Shown: one piece after another, positions 43,928-52,022 of the stretch
How the letters are laid out: the number at the start of each line of letters is the position of its first letter
How positions within the stretch are numbered: the stretch's first letter is position 1
Assembly: GCF_003327285.1 (NCBI RefSeq)
Contig: NZ_KZ848476.1
Location: 186,001-250,000 of the forward strand
Origin: Microbacterium sorbitolivorans
GTDB lineage: Bacteria > Actinomycetota > Actinomycetes > Actinomycetales > Microbacteriaceae
Direction: 5' to 3'
Length of the DNA stretch: 64,000 nucleotides
Program-made: the position numbers and the translations under genes
The notes under the pieces: model-generated
Databases searched by the model: none
Told to the model about the DNA's origin: nothing
What the model saw: only the letters and a program-made list of their open reading frames with translations

Positions 43928-45451
43928 ATGAAGCTCGAACTGCGCGGCATCACGAAGCGATTCGGCGCGCTGACAGCCAACGACCACATCGATCTCACGA
44001 TCGAACCGGGCGAGATTCACTCGCTCCTCGGTGAGAACGGTGCGGGAAAGTCCACGCTGATGAACGTGCTCTACGGCCTCTACCAGGCCGACGAGGGCGA
44101 CATCCTGCTCGACGATGTCGTGCAGCACTTCAGCGGCCCCGGCGACGCGATGGCCGCCGGCATCGGCATGGTGCACCAGCACTTCATGCTGATCCCGGTG
44201 TTCACGGTCGCCGAGAACGTGATGCTCGGTCACGAGCAGACCGCGTTCGGTGGGCGCCTCGACCTCGCGGCGGCGCGCAAGCGCGTGCGCGAGATCTCCG
44301 ACCGTTTCGGGTTCGACGTGGATCCGGATGCGGTTGTCGAGGATCTCCCCGTCGGCGTGCAGCAGCGGGTCGAGATCATCAAGGCGCTCTCGCGCGACGC
44401 GAAGGTTCTCGTCTTCGACGAGCCCACCGCCGTGCTCACGCCGCAGGAGACCGACGAGCTCATGGCGACCATGCGCCAACTGCGCGACGCCGGCACGTCG
44501 ATCGTCTTCATCACACACAAGCTCCGCGAGGTGCGCGAGGTGGCCGACCGCATCACGGTCGTGCGCCTCGGCAAGATCGTCGGCACGGCGTCGCCGACCG
44601 CGACGAACGAGGAGCTCGCGTCGCTCATGGTGGGCCGCGCGGTCGAGCTGACGGTCCACAAGGACGCGCCGAAGCTCGGATCCGAGGCGCTCGTCGTGCA
44701 GAACCTCACCGTCACCGACGAGACCGGGCAGGTCACCGTCGACGACGTGTCGTTCTCGGTGAGCGGCGGCGAGACGCTCGCGATCGTGGGCGTGCAGGGC
44801 AACGGCCAGACCGAGCTGACCGAGGCGCTCGTCGGCCTGCAGGATCGCGTGAGCGGAAGCGTGGTGCTCGACGGAAACGAGCTCATCGGCCGCACGGTGC
44901 GCGACATCCTCGAGGCGGGCGTGGGCTTCGTGCCCGAGGACCGCAGCATCGACGGCCTCGTGAAGGAGTTCTCGATCGCCGAGAACCTCATGCTCGACCG
45001 CTCGCACGGCGCCCCCTTCGTCTCGGCCGGCAACGTCCAGCGCCGGGTGCTCGACGAGTTCGCGCGCGAGAAGATCGCCGAGTTCGACATTCGCACGCAG
45101 GGACCGCAGCAGGCGGCCGGCCGCCTCTCGGGCGGTAATCAGCAGAAGGTCGTGCTCGCCCGCGAGCTGAGCCGCGACCTCGCGCTGTTCGTCGCGGCGC
45201 AGCCCACCCGCGGCGTCGACGTCGGATCCATCGAGTTCATCCACACCCGCATCGTCGCGACACGCGACAGCGGGATCCCCGTCATCGTGATCTCGACCGA
45301 GCTCGACGAGGCCACGGCCCTCGCCGACCGGATCATGGTGATGTACCGCGGCAAGGTCGTCGGCATCGTTCCCGGCAACACCCCGCGCGAGACGCTCGGC
45401 CTGATGATGGCCGGAATGATCGACGAGACCGCATCGGAGGTGGCGGAATGA
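43928..45451 (+). CDS. Nucleoside ABC transporter ATP-binding protein (two ABC domains)
   Basis: A 507-residue tandem ATPase. The first domain (about 1-235) has Walker A GENGAGKST, signature LPVGVQQRVEIIKAL and Walker B VLVFDEPTAVLTP. The second (about 260-500) has a weak P-loop GVQGNGQTELTEAL, LSGGNQQKVVLAREL and LFVAAQPTRGVDVGS, as in sugar/nucleoside importers of the RbsA/YufO type. It ends in a four-base overlap (ATGA) with the first permease gene. Confidence 0.94.
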   Translation: MKLELRGITKRFGALTANDHIDLTIEPGEIHSLLGENGAGKSTLMNVLYGLYQADEGDILLDDVVQHFSGPGDAMAAGIGMVHQHFMLIPVFTVAENVMLGHEQTAFGGRLDLAAARKRVREISDRFGFDVDPDAVVEDLPVGVQQRVEIIKALSRDAKVLVFDEPTAVLTPQETDELMATMRQLRDAGTSIVFITHKLREVREVADRITVVRLGKIVGTASPTATNEELASLMVGRAVELTVHKDAPKLGSEALVVQNLTVTDETGQVTVDDVSFSVSGGETLAIVGVQGNGQTELTEALVGLQDRVSGSVVLDGNELIGRTVRDILEAGVGFVPEDRSIDGLVKEFSIAENLMLDRSHGAPFVSAGNVQRRVLDEFAREKIAEFDIRTQGPQQAAGRLSGGNQQKVVLARELSRDLALFVAAQPTRGVDVGSIEFIHTRIVATRDSGIPVIVISTELDEATALADRIMVMYRGKVVGIVPGNTPRETLGLMMAGMIDETASEVAE

Positions 45452-46683
45452 GCACCGCCGATAACCAGCCATCGCGCTGGCACCAGGCCTTCCGCGCCAT
45501 CACGACCGGTAACGGCCTCATCGCCGTGCTGTCGGTCGTGCTCGCGCTGATCGCCGGATCCATTCTTATCGCCGTGACCGACGACGGCGTGCGGGCCGCG
45601 GCGGGGTACTTCTTCGCCCGCCCCGGCGACACCTTTGTCGCGATCTGGGAGGCCGCCTCTGGCGCCTACGTCGCGCTCTTCCAGGGCGCGATCTACAACA
45701 CGAACGCCTCGACGTTCGCGGCGGGCATCAAGCCGCTGACCGAGTCGCTGAAGTTCGCGACGCCGCTGATCGCGGCGGGCCTCGGCGTGGGCCTCGCGTT
45801 CCGCGCGGGCCTGTTCAACATCGGTGGCCAGGGCCAGATGCTCATGGCGGCTGCGGCCGCGGGCTACGTCGGCGCCTACATGGACCTGCCGGTCGGGCTG
45901 CACCTCGTCGTCGCGATCGTCGCTGGCGTCATCGCGGGTGGCCTCTGGGCCGGTATCGCGGGCCTCTTGAAGGCGAAGACGGGCGCGCACGAGGTGATCC
46001 TCACGATCATGCTCAACAACATCGCGTTCTACCTCCTCGCGTGGATGCTCGCGACGCAGGGCATCCTGCAGGCGCCCGGATCCAGCAACCCGAAGACCGC
46101 GGCGATGGCCGACACGGCCCGCCTGCCCCAGCTCCTCGGAAGCGGCTTCGGCCTGCACGCCGGCGTGATCCTCGCGATCGTCGCCGTCATCTTCACCTGG
46201 TGGCTGCTCGAGCGTTCGAGCCTCGGCTACCGCCTGCGCGCCGTGGGCGAGAACCCCGACGCGGCCCGCACGGCGGGCATCAACGTGGGCCGCTCGTACG
46301 TGACGGTCATGCTGATCGCCGGTGGCCTCGTCGGTATCGCCGGCGTCACGCAGGTGCTCGGCACCGTGCCGACGGGCTTCGGCGGCGACATCGACGCCGG
46401 CATGGGCTTCGACGCCATCACTGTCGCGCTCCTCGGCCGCTCGACCCCGATCGGGATCCTCTTCGCGGGCCTGCTGTTCGGCGCGTTCAAGGCCGGTGGG
46501 TTCTGGATGCAGGCAGCCGAGCAGGTGCCGAACGAGGTCGTCCTCGTCGTGCAGTCGCTCATCGTGCTCTTCATCGCCGCGCCGCCGCTCGTGCGGGCCG
46601 TTTTCGGCCTGCCGCAGGCCGACGGCCGCCGCAAGAACAAGAAACAGAAGAAGTCTCGTTCGAAGAAGGAGGTGTCGGCATGA
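45448..46683 (+). CDS. Nucleoside ABC transporter permease 1
   Basis: A 411-residue membrane protein of the BPD_transp_2 family, with about ten helices. LRAVGENPDAARTAGINVGR is the conserved cytoplasmic loop, and GFDAITVALLGRSTPIGI lies in a later helix. The C-terminal tail is strongly basic (NKKQKKSRSKKE). It overlaps both neighbours by four bases, so translation of the three transporter genes is coupled. Confidence 0.92.
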   Translation: MSTADNQPSRWHQAFRAITTGNGLIAVLSVVLALIAGSILIAVTDDGVRAAAGYFFARPGDTFVAIWEAASGAYVALFQGAIYNTNASTFAAGIKPLTESLKFATPLIAAGLGVGLAFRAGLFNIGGQGQMLMAAAAAGYVGAYMDLPVGLHLVVAIVAGVIAGGLWAGIAGLLKAKTGAHEVILTIMLNNIAFYLLAWMLATQGILQAPGSSNPKTAAMADTARLPQLLGSGFGLHAGVILAIVAVIFTWWLLERSSLGYRLRAVGENPDAARTAGINVGRSYVTVMLIAGGLVGIAGVTQVLGTVPTGFGGDIDAGMGFDAITVALLGRSTPIGILFAGLLFGAFKAGGFWMQAAEQVPNEVVLVVQSLIVLFIAAPPLVRAVFGLPQADGRRKNKKQKKSRSKKEVSA

Positions 46684-47960
46684 CCGCCGTCGCCGAAACC
46701 GTCGTGAGCGACGAGCAGCGCCAGGTCACGGTGCGCTCGTGGAAGACGCCCATCATCTTCGCGGTCTTCACGCTGCTGTTCGCGCTGCTGCCGATCGCGG
46801 CGCCGCGCGAGGGCCACAGCACGTTCCGCCTCGTGCGCAGCAACGCCGCGGCGATCCAGGTGCCCGACCTCGTCCTGCCGTCGAACGCGACGGCGTGGGT
46901 GAGCGTCGTCCTCCTCGCGGCCGCGACCGTGCTCGCGGCCGTCTGGACGCGGGCCGGCAAGCGGATCCCGCTCTGGCTCATCACGGTCTACGTCATCGTG
47001 TTGCTGGTGGGCTTCCTCACCTGGGCCTCGGCGGGCGCGACCCTGCCGATGATCGGCCTGCTGGGCGGCGCGCTCACGCTCGCGACCCCGCTGATCTTCG
47101 GCGCCCTCGGCGGCGTGATCGGCGAGCGCGTCGGCGTCGTCAACATCGCGATCGAAGCACAGCTTCTCGCGGGCGCCTTCACGGCGGCCCTCGTCGGAAC
47201 GATGACGGGCACGCCGTGGGCGGGCCTCATCGCCGCGATGATCGCCGGCCTGCTCGTGGGCCTCGTGCTCGCGGTCTTCGCGATCACCTACTACGTGAGC
47301 CAGATCATCGTCGGTGTCGTGTTGAACGTGCTGGTGATCGGCCTGACGACCTTCTTCTTCAGCACCGTCATGAGCGACGACCCGTCGAAGTACAACTCGC
47401 CGACGGTGTTCCCGGCGCTGCCGATACCGCTGCTCAGCGAGATCCCCGTCATCGGCCCGGTGTTCTTCCGCCAGACGATCATCACGTACTTCATGTACGT
47501 CGTCGTCGCGGTCGTCGCGTACGGTCTCTACCGCACCCGCTGGGGCCTGCGGCTCCGCGCGGTCGGCGAGCACCCGCAGGCCGCCGACACCGTCGGCATC
47601 AAGGTCGCCGCGACCCGCTACTGGAACGTGATGCTCGCCGGCGCGATCGCCGGCATGGGCGGCGCGTTCTACACTCTCGTGTCGAACCCGCAGTTCGGCC
47701 GCGAGATGACCGGCGGCGCCGGATTCATCGCGCTGGCCGCGGTTATCTTCGGTAAGTGGGATCCGATCCGCGCGACGCTCGCGGCGCTGCTCTTCGGCTT
47801 CGCGACCAACCTGCAGGGCATCTTCTCGGTCATCGGTTCCCCGGTGCCGAGCCAGTTCATGTTGATGCTGCCGTACGTCGTGACGCTCTTCGCCGTCGCG
47901 GGTCTCGTCGGGCGCTCGCGCCCGCCGGCGGCCTCGGGCGAGCCGTACATCAAGGGGTAA
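46680..47960 (+). CDS. Nucleoside ABC transporter permease 2
   Basis: A 426-residue permease, partner of the preceding one. Its conserved loop is LRAVGEHPQAADTVGIKVAA, and GAGFIALAAVIFGKWDP is typical of YufQ-like proteins. The open frame extends far upstream, but ATG 46680 in the ATGA overlap with permease 1 is the natural start. The cytidine deaminase gene begins three bases after the stop. Confidence 0.92.
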   Translation: MTAVAETVVSDEQRQVTVRSWKTPIIFAVFTLLFALLPIAAPREGHSTFRLVRSNAAAIQVPDLVLPSNATAWVSVVLLAAATVLAAVWTRAGKRIPLWLITVYVIVLLVGFLTWASAGATLPMIGLLGGALTLATPLIFGALGGVIGERVGVVNIAIEAQLLAGAFTAALVGTMTGTPWAGLIAAMIAGLLVGLVLAVFAITYYVSQIIVGVVLNVLVIGLTTFFFSTVMSDDPSKYNSPTVFPALPIPLLSEIPVIGPVFFRQTIITYFMYVVVAVVAYGLYRTRWGLRLRAVGEHPQAADTVGIKVAATRYWNVMLAGAIAGMGGAFYTLVSNPQFGREMTGGAGFIALAAVIFGKWDPIRATLAALLFGFATNLQGIFSVIGSPVPSQFMLMLPYVVTLFAVAGLVGRSRPPAASGEPYIKG

Positions 47961-47963
47961 GAC

Positions 47964-48362
47964 ATGGCTGACATCGACTGGAAGACGCTGCGCGAGGCGG
48001 CGATCGCTGCCATGCAGCACGCGTACGCGCCGTACTCGAATTACAAGGTCGGCGCGGCGGCATACGCCTCCGATGGCCGCATCGTCTCGGGGTGCAACAC
48101 CGAGAACGCGTCCTACGGCGTCGGGTTGTGCGCCGAGTGCGGCCTGATCTCGAACCTCGCGATGACGGGCGGCGGCACGCTCGTCGCGTTCGTCTGCGTG
48201 AACGGCGAGGGCGACGTGATCATGCCCTGCGGGCGCTGTCGCCAGCTGCTGTACGAACACTCGACCGCCGAGACGCTGCTCGACACCGTCTCCGGCATCC
48301 GCACGATCGATGAGGTGCTGCCCGACACGTTCGGGCCCCGCGACCTCGAGAAGGTGAAGTAG
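47964..48362 (+). CDS. cdd: Cytidine deaminase
   Basis: A 132-residue zinc enzyme of the small tetrameric class, which turns cytidine and deoxycytidine into uridine and deoxyuridine. Zinc ligands and the catalytic Glu are in LCAECGLI and MPCGRCRQLL; NTENASYGVG binds the ribose. Its place in the transporter operon means imported cytidine can be used at once. Confidence 0.96.
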   Translation: MADIDWKTLREAAIAAMQHAYAPYSNYKVGAAAYASDGRIVSGCNTENASYGVGLCAECGLISNLAMTGGGTLVAFVCVNGEGDVIMPCGRCRQLLYEHSTAETLLDTVSGIRTIDEVLPDTFGPRDLEKVK

Positions 48363-48365
48363 ACC

Positions 48366-49655
48366 ATGGCCGAACCGTTCGACGCTGTCGACATTATCCG
48401 CACCAAGCGCGATGGCGGATCCGTTTCCGAGCCCGCGCTGCGCTGGCTCATCGACGCGTACACGCGCGAGTACGTGCAGGACGCGCAGATGTCGGCGTTC
48501 ACGATGGCGGTGCTGCTCAACGGCATGACCCGCGACGAGATCCGTGTCATGACCGACGCGATGATCGCGTCGGGCGAGCGCATGAGCTTCGCCGGCCTCG
48601 GCAAGCGCACCGCCGATAAGCACTCGACCGGCGGCGTGGGCGACAAGATCACCCTTCCGCTCGCTCCGCTCGTGGCGAGCTACGGCGTCGCCGTTCCCCA
48701 GCTCTCGGGCCGCGGCCTCGGCCACACAGGCGGCACGCTCGACAAGCTCGAGTCGATCCCGGGCTGGCGCGCGGCGCTATCGAACGAGGAGATGTTCGCG
48801 CAGATGCAGGGCCCCGTGGGCGCCGTGATCTGCGCGGCCGGATCGGGGCTCGCCCCCGCCGACAAGCGCCTCTACGCGCTCCGCGACGTGACGGGCACGG
48901 TCGAGGCGATCCCGCTGATCGCGTCGAGCATCATGTCGAAGAAGATCGCGGAGGGCACCGAGTCGCTCGTGCTCGACGTGAAGTTCGGCTCGGGCGCGTT
49001 CATGAAGGACTACGCCAAGGCGAAGGAACTCGCCGAGACGATGGTCGCCCTGGGCGCCGACTCGGGCGTGAACACGACGGCTCTGCTGACCGACATGTCG
49101 ACGCCGCTCGGCCTCACGGCCGGAAACGCCAACGAGGTGCGCGAGTCGGTCGAGGTCCTCGCCGGCGGCGGCCCGGCCGACGTCGTCGAGCTGACGGTTG
49201 CCCTCGCCCGCGAGATGCTGCAGATGTCGGGCATCGATGCGGATCCGGCGGAGGCTCTCAAGGACGGCCGCGCGATGGACACGTGGCGCGCGATGATCCG
49301 CGCGCAGGACGGGGATCCGGACGCGGCGCTGCCGACGCCGAAGGAGACGCACGTCGTCACCGCCGAACGCGATGGCGTCATGACGCGCCTCGACGCGTAC
49401 GACGTGGGCATCGCGGCCTGGCGCCTCGGCGCGGGCCGCGCACGGGCGCAGGATCCGGTGGTCCACGCCGCGGGCATCGACCTGCACGCGAAGCCCGGCG
49501 ACGCCGTGAAGAAGGGTGAACCCCTGTTCACTCTGAATGCCGACGACCCGGCGCGCTTCGACCGCGCGCTCGAGGCGCTTTCCGGATCCTACGAGATCGG
49601 CGAGAGCGCACCCGAGGCGACCCCGATCGTGCGCGAACGCATCGCCTCCGCCTGA
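48366..49655 (+). CDS. deoA: Thymidine/pyrimidine-nucleoside phosphorylase
   Basis: A 429-residue enzyme that splits thymidine, deoxyuridine or uridine with phosphate into base and (deoxy)ribose 1-phosphate. The signature KHSTGGVGDKITLPLAPL is present, together with SGRGLGHTGGTLDKLESI and LDVKFGSGAFMKD. The C-terminal alpha/beta domain contains LGAGRARAQDPVVHAAGI. It follows cdd by three bases. Confidence 0.96.
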   Translation: MAEPFDAVDIIRTKRDGGSVSEPALRWLIDAYTREYVQDAQMSAFTMAVLLNGMTRDEIRVMTDAMIASGERMSFAGLGKRTADKHSTGGVGDKITLPLAPLVASYGVAVPQLSGRGLGHTGGTLDKLESIPGWRAALSNEEMFAQMQGPVGAVICAAGSGLAPADKRLYALRDVTGTVEAIPLIASSIMSKKIAEGTESLVLDVKFGSGAFMKDYAKAKELAETMVALGADSGVNTTALLTDMSTPLGLTAGNANEVRESVEVLAGGGPADVVELTVALAREMLQMSGIDADPAEALKDGRAMDTWRAMIRAQDGDPDAALPTPKETHVVTAERDGVMTRLDAYDVGIAAWRLGAGRARAQDPVVHAAGIDLHAKPGDAVKKGEPLFTLNADDPARFDRALEALSGSYEIGESAPEATPIVRERIASA

Positions 49656-49692
49656 TCCTCCACACCCGAGCACCCCCGAGCAAGGAGACCCC

Positions 49693-50829
49693 ATGTCCCG
49701 CCCCCAGCACAAGCGCCAGAGCCCCCGCCGAGAGGCAAGCGTCGAGGGTGTGCCGATCCGCAGCCTGCCGAAGGTGTCGCTCCACGACCACCTCGACGGA
49801 GGGCTGCGGGCCTCGACCGTCTTCGAGCTCGCGAGCGCCCAGGGCGCGACCCTGCCCGCCGCGAACTCGCGCGAGCTGGGGGAGTGGTTCGCCGAGCAGG
49901 CGAACGCCGGATCCCTCGTCGAGTACCTGAAGACGTTCGACCTGACGATCTCGGTCATGCAGTCGGCCGAGAACCTCACGCGCGTCGCGCGCGAGTACGT
50001 CGAGGACCTCGCGAACGACGGCGTCATCTACGGCGAGGTGCGCTGGGCGCCCGAGCAGCACCTCGAGGGCGGTCTCTCGCTCGAAGACGCGGTGCAGGCG
50101 GTGCAGGACGGCATCGAGGAGGGCGAGGACGCGGCCGACGCGAACGGCCACTCGATCCGCGTCGGCCAGATCCTGTCGGCGATGCGCCAGGGCTCGCGCT
50201 CGCTCGAGATCGCGCGTCTCGCGCTCGACTTCCGCGACGACGGGGTGGTCGGCTTCGACCTGGCGGGCCCGGAGGAGGGCTTCCCGGCCTCGGACCACCA
50301 GGAGGCGCTCGACCTGCTGGCGCAGGAGTTCTTCCCCGTGACGATTCACGCGGGCGAGGCGGCGGGTCTCGACTCGATCAACTCGGCGCTGCTCGACGGG
50401 CGCGCGCTGCGCCTCGGGCACGGCGTGCGCATCGCCGAGGACCTCGAGGAGATCGCGGCGGAGGGCGACGAGGTGCGGGTGCGCCTGCGCGACCTCGCGA
50501 CCTGGGTGCGCGACCGCGAGATCGCGCTCGAGGTGTCGCCGTCGTCGAACCTGCAGACGGGCGCGATCGCGCAGTGGGGCACGAAGATCGAGGATCACCC
50601 CTTCGACCTGCTCTACCAGCTCGGATTCTGCGTGACGGTCAACACAGACAACCGCCTCATGAGCCGCACGACGCTGACGCGCGAGCTCGCGCTGCTGGTC
50701 GACACCTTCGAGTACGGCCTCGAGGATCTCGAGACGCTGCAGCTGAACGCGGCGGGCAGTGCCTTCCTCCCGCTCGAGCAGCGCGAGGAGCTCATCGAGC
50801 TGATCCAGGATGGGTTCGAGCGGGCGTAG
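49693..50829 (+). CDS. add: Adenosine deaminase
   Basis: A 378-residue zinc enzyme that converts adenosine to inosine. Metal ligands are in KVSLHDHLDGG; the catalytic Glu and a ligand His are in TIHAGEAAG; SPSSNLQTGAI and NTDNRLMS complete the site. AAGGAG lies six bases before ATG 49693, which is preferred to upstream starts. Inosine would next be split by the purine nucleoside phosphorylase at the right end of the window. Confidence 0.95.
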   Translation: MSRPQHKRQSPRREASVEGVPIRSLPKVSLHDHLDGGLRASTVFELASAQGATLPAANSRELGEWFAEQANAGSLVEYLKTFDLTISVMQSAENLTRVAREYVEDLANDGVIYGEVRWAPEQHLEGGLSLEDAVQAVQDGIEEGEDAADANGHSIRVGQILSAMRQGSRSLEIARLALDFRDDGVVGFDLAGPEEGFPASDHQEALDLLAQEFFPVTIHAGEAAGLDSINSALLDGRALRLGHGVRIAEDLEEIAAEGDEVRVRLRDLATWVRDREIALEVSPSSNLQTGAIAQWGTKIEDHPFDLLYQLGFCVTVNTDNRLMSRTTLTRELALLVDTFEYGLEDLETLQLNAAGSAFLPLEQREELIELIQDGFERA

Positions 50830-50849
50830 GTCTCGCTCTTTTTCCCCGC

Positions 50850-50917
50850 CGAACGCACAAGATTTACCCGAACGCCTACGTTATTTCGTATCCGCTCGGG
50901 TAATTCTTGTGCGTTCG
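50850..50917. repeat. Palindromic intergenic repeat, family A copy 2 (inverted)
   Basis: Arms at 50850-50880 and 50887-50917 (CGAACGCACAAGATTTACCC at the left end) flank TTATTT, the reverse of the AAATAA loop in copies 1 and 3. The central 19 bases are an exact reverse complement of the core of copy 1. A few positions in the arms differ. It lies between add and the LLM oxidoreductase gene. Confidence 0.88.
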
Positions 50918-50957
50918 CGCGCGGAATAGGGGTGTCGGCACCCTGGTTGAGTCTGAT

Positions 50958-51911
50958 GTGATCCTCTCCATCCTCGACCGTTCTCGTACCCGCGCCGGGG
51001 ATCCGGATGGCCAGGCCCTGCACGATACGATCGCTCGGGCGCGGCGGGCCGAGGAACTGGGCTTTCACCGCTTCTGGGTCGCGGAGCATCACGCTGTGCC
51101 GGGCATTGCATCGGGCGCGCCGGCGGTGTTGCTGGCCGCGATCGGGCAGGTGACATCGCGGATCCGCCTCGGCTCGGGCGGCGTCATGCTGCCGCAGCAC
51201 CAGCCGCTCGTCGTCGCGGAGCAGTTTCGCATGCTCGAGGGGCTCTACCCGGGTCGCATCGACCTCGGTATCGGCACGTCGCTCGGCTTCACGCCGGCGG
51301 TGCGCCGGGCGCTGCGGCGCGAGGAGATCTCGGACGCCGAGGTCGACGGCGAGATCGGCGAGGTGCTCGAATACCTCGCTTCGCGGGCGCCGATCACGGC
51401 GCGCCCGAAGACGGATCCGGTGCCGGTTCACGTGCTTGCGTCGCGCTCCGGGATCGCGCGGGCGGCTCGGCTGGGGCTGCCGGTCGTGATCGGCGGGCCG
51501 ATGGTCTTCAGCGATCAGCTGCCGGGGCTCTTGGCGGAGTACCGTTCCGGCTTTGGCGGATCCGCCCCGCACGTCATGCTGTCGGTCGACGCGTTCGCGG
51601 CCTCCTCGACCGATCGGGCGCGCGAGCTCGCGCTGCCCGAGGCCTGGGCGATGGCGATGTCGCGCCGGACGGGGGAGTTTGGCCCGCTCGAGTCGCCCGA
51701 ACGGATCCTCGCGCAGAGCTGGCCGGATGCGGTCCGCGCGCGGGTGGAGAAGCACCTGCGCGGCGTGATCCTGGGGACGCCGGGGGAGGTCGCGGCGCGG
51801 CTCGAGGGGCTCGTGAGTGCGACGGGAGCGGACGAGGTTCTCGTGTCGACGTCGACCTATGACACCGGGGCTCTGGCGGGGCTTGATGAGGCGCTGATCG
51901 GGGCTTTTTAG
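50958..51911 (+). CDS. LLM-class flavin-dependent oxidoreductase (luciferase-like monooxygenase)
   Basis: A 317-residue FMN/F420-type enzyme. RAEELGFHRFWVAEHH is the family's early signature and SGGVMLPQHQPLVVAEQF the middle one; IDLGIGTSLG and VIGGPMVFSD are later motifs. The substrate is unknown. An FMN reductase is encoded at 53762, but on the other strand. The open frame reaches back into the family A repeat, so the start is uncertain: GTG 50958 gives the usual N-terminus (VILSILDRS). Confidence 0.85.
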   Translation: MILSILDRSRTRAGDPDGQALHDTIARARRAEELGFHRFWVAEHHAVPGIASGAPAVLLAAIGQVTSRIRLGSGGVMLPQHQPLVVAEQFRMLEGLYPGRIDLGIGTSLGFTPAVRRALRREEISDAEVDGEIGEVLEYLASRAPITARPKTDPVPVHVLASRSGIARAARLGLPVVIGGPMVFSDQLPGLLAEYRSGFGGSAPHVMLSVDAFAASSTDRARELALPEAWAMAMSRRTGEFGPLESPERILAQSWPDAVRARVEKHLRGVILGTPGEVAARLEGLVSATGADEVLVSTSTYDTGALAGLDEALIGAF

Positions 51912-51975
51912 CCGCTGCTTTGTCGGTGGTTGTTGCGATGATGGTCGTGGCGCGGGGCGCATGCGAAACTTTCTT

Positions 51976-52016
51976 CTAATAATGGTCTTCCATTAGTAGT
52001 AGTTTTGTTCTAAACT
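51976..52016 (+). promoter_or_regulatory. A/T-rich hairpin and leaderless promoter before the HNH gene
   Basis: CTAATAATGG (51976-51985) and CCATTAGTAG (51990-51999) form a stem around TCTT with one mismatch. TAAACT (52011-52016) is a -10 six bases before ATG 52023. The region is clearly richer in A/T than anything nearby, and the hairpin overlaps the expected -35, so it may be the binding site of a repressor. Confidence 0.5.
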
Positions 52017-52022
52017 TGAGGT

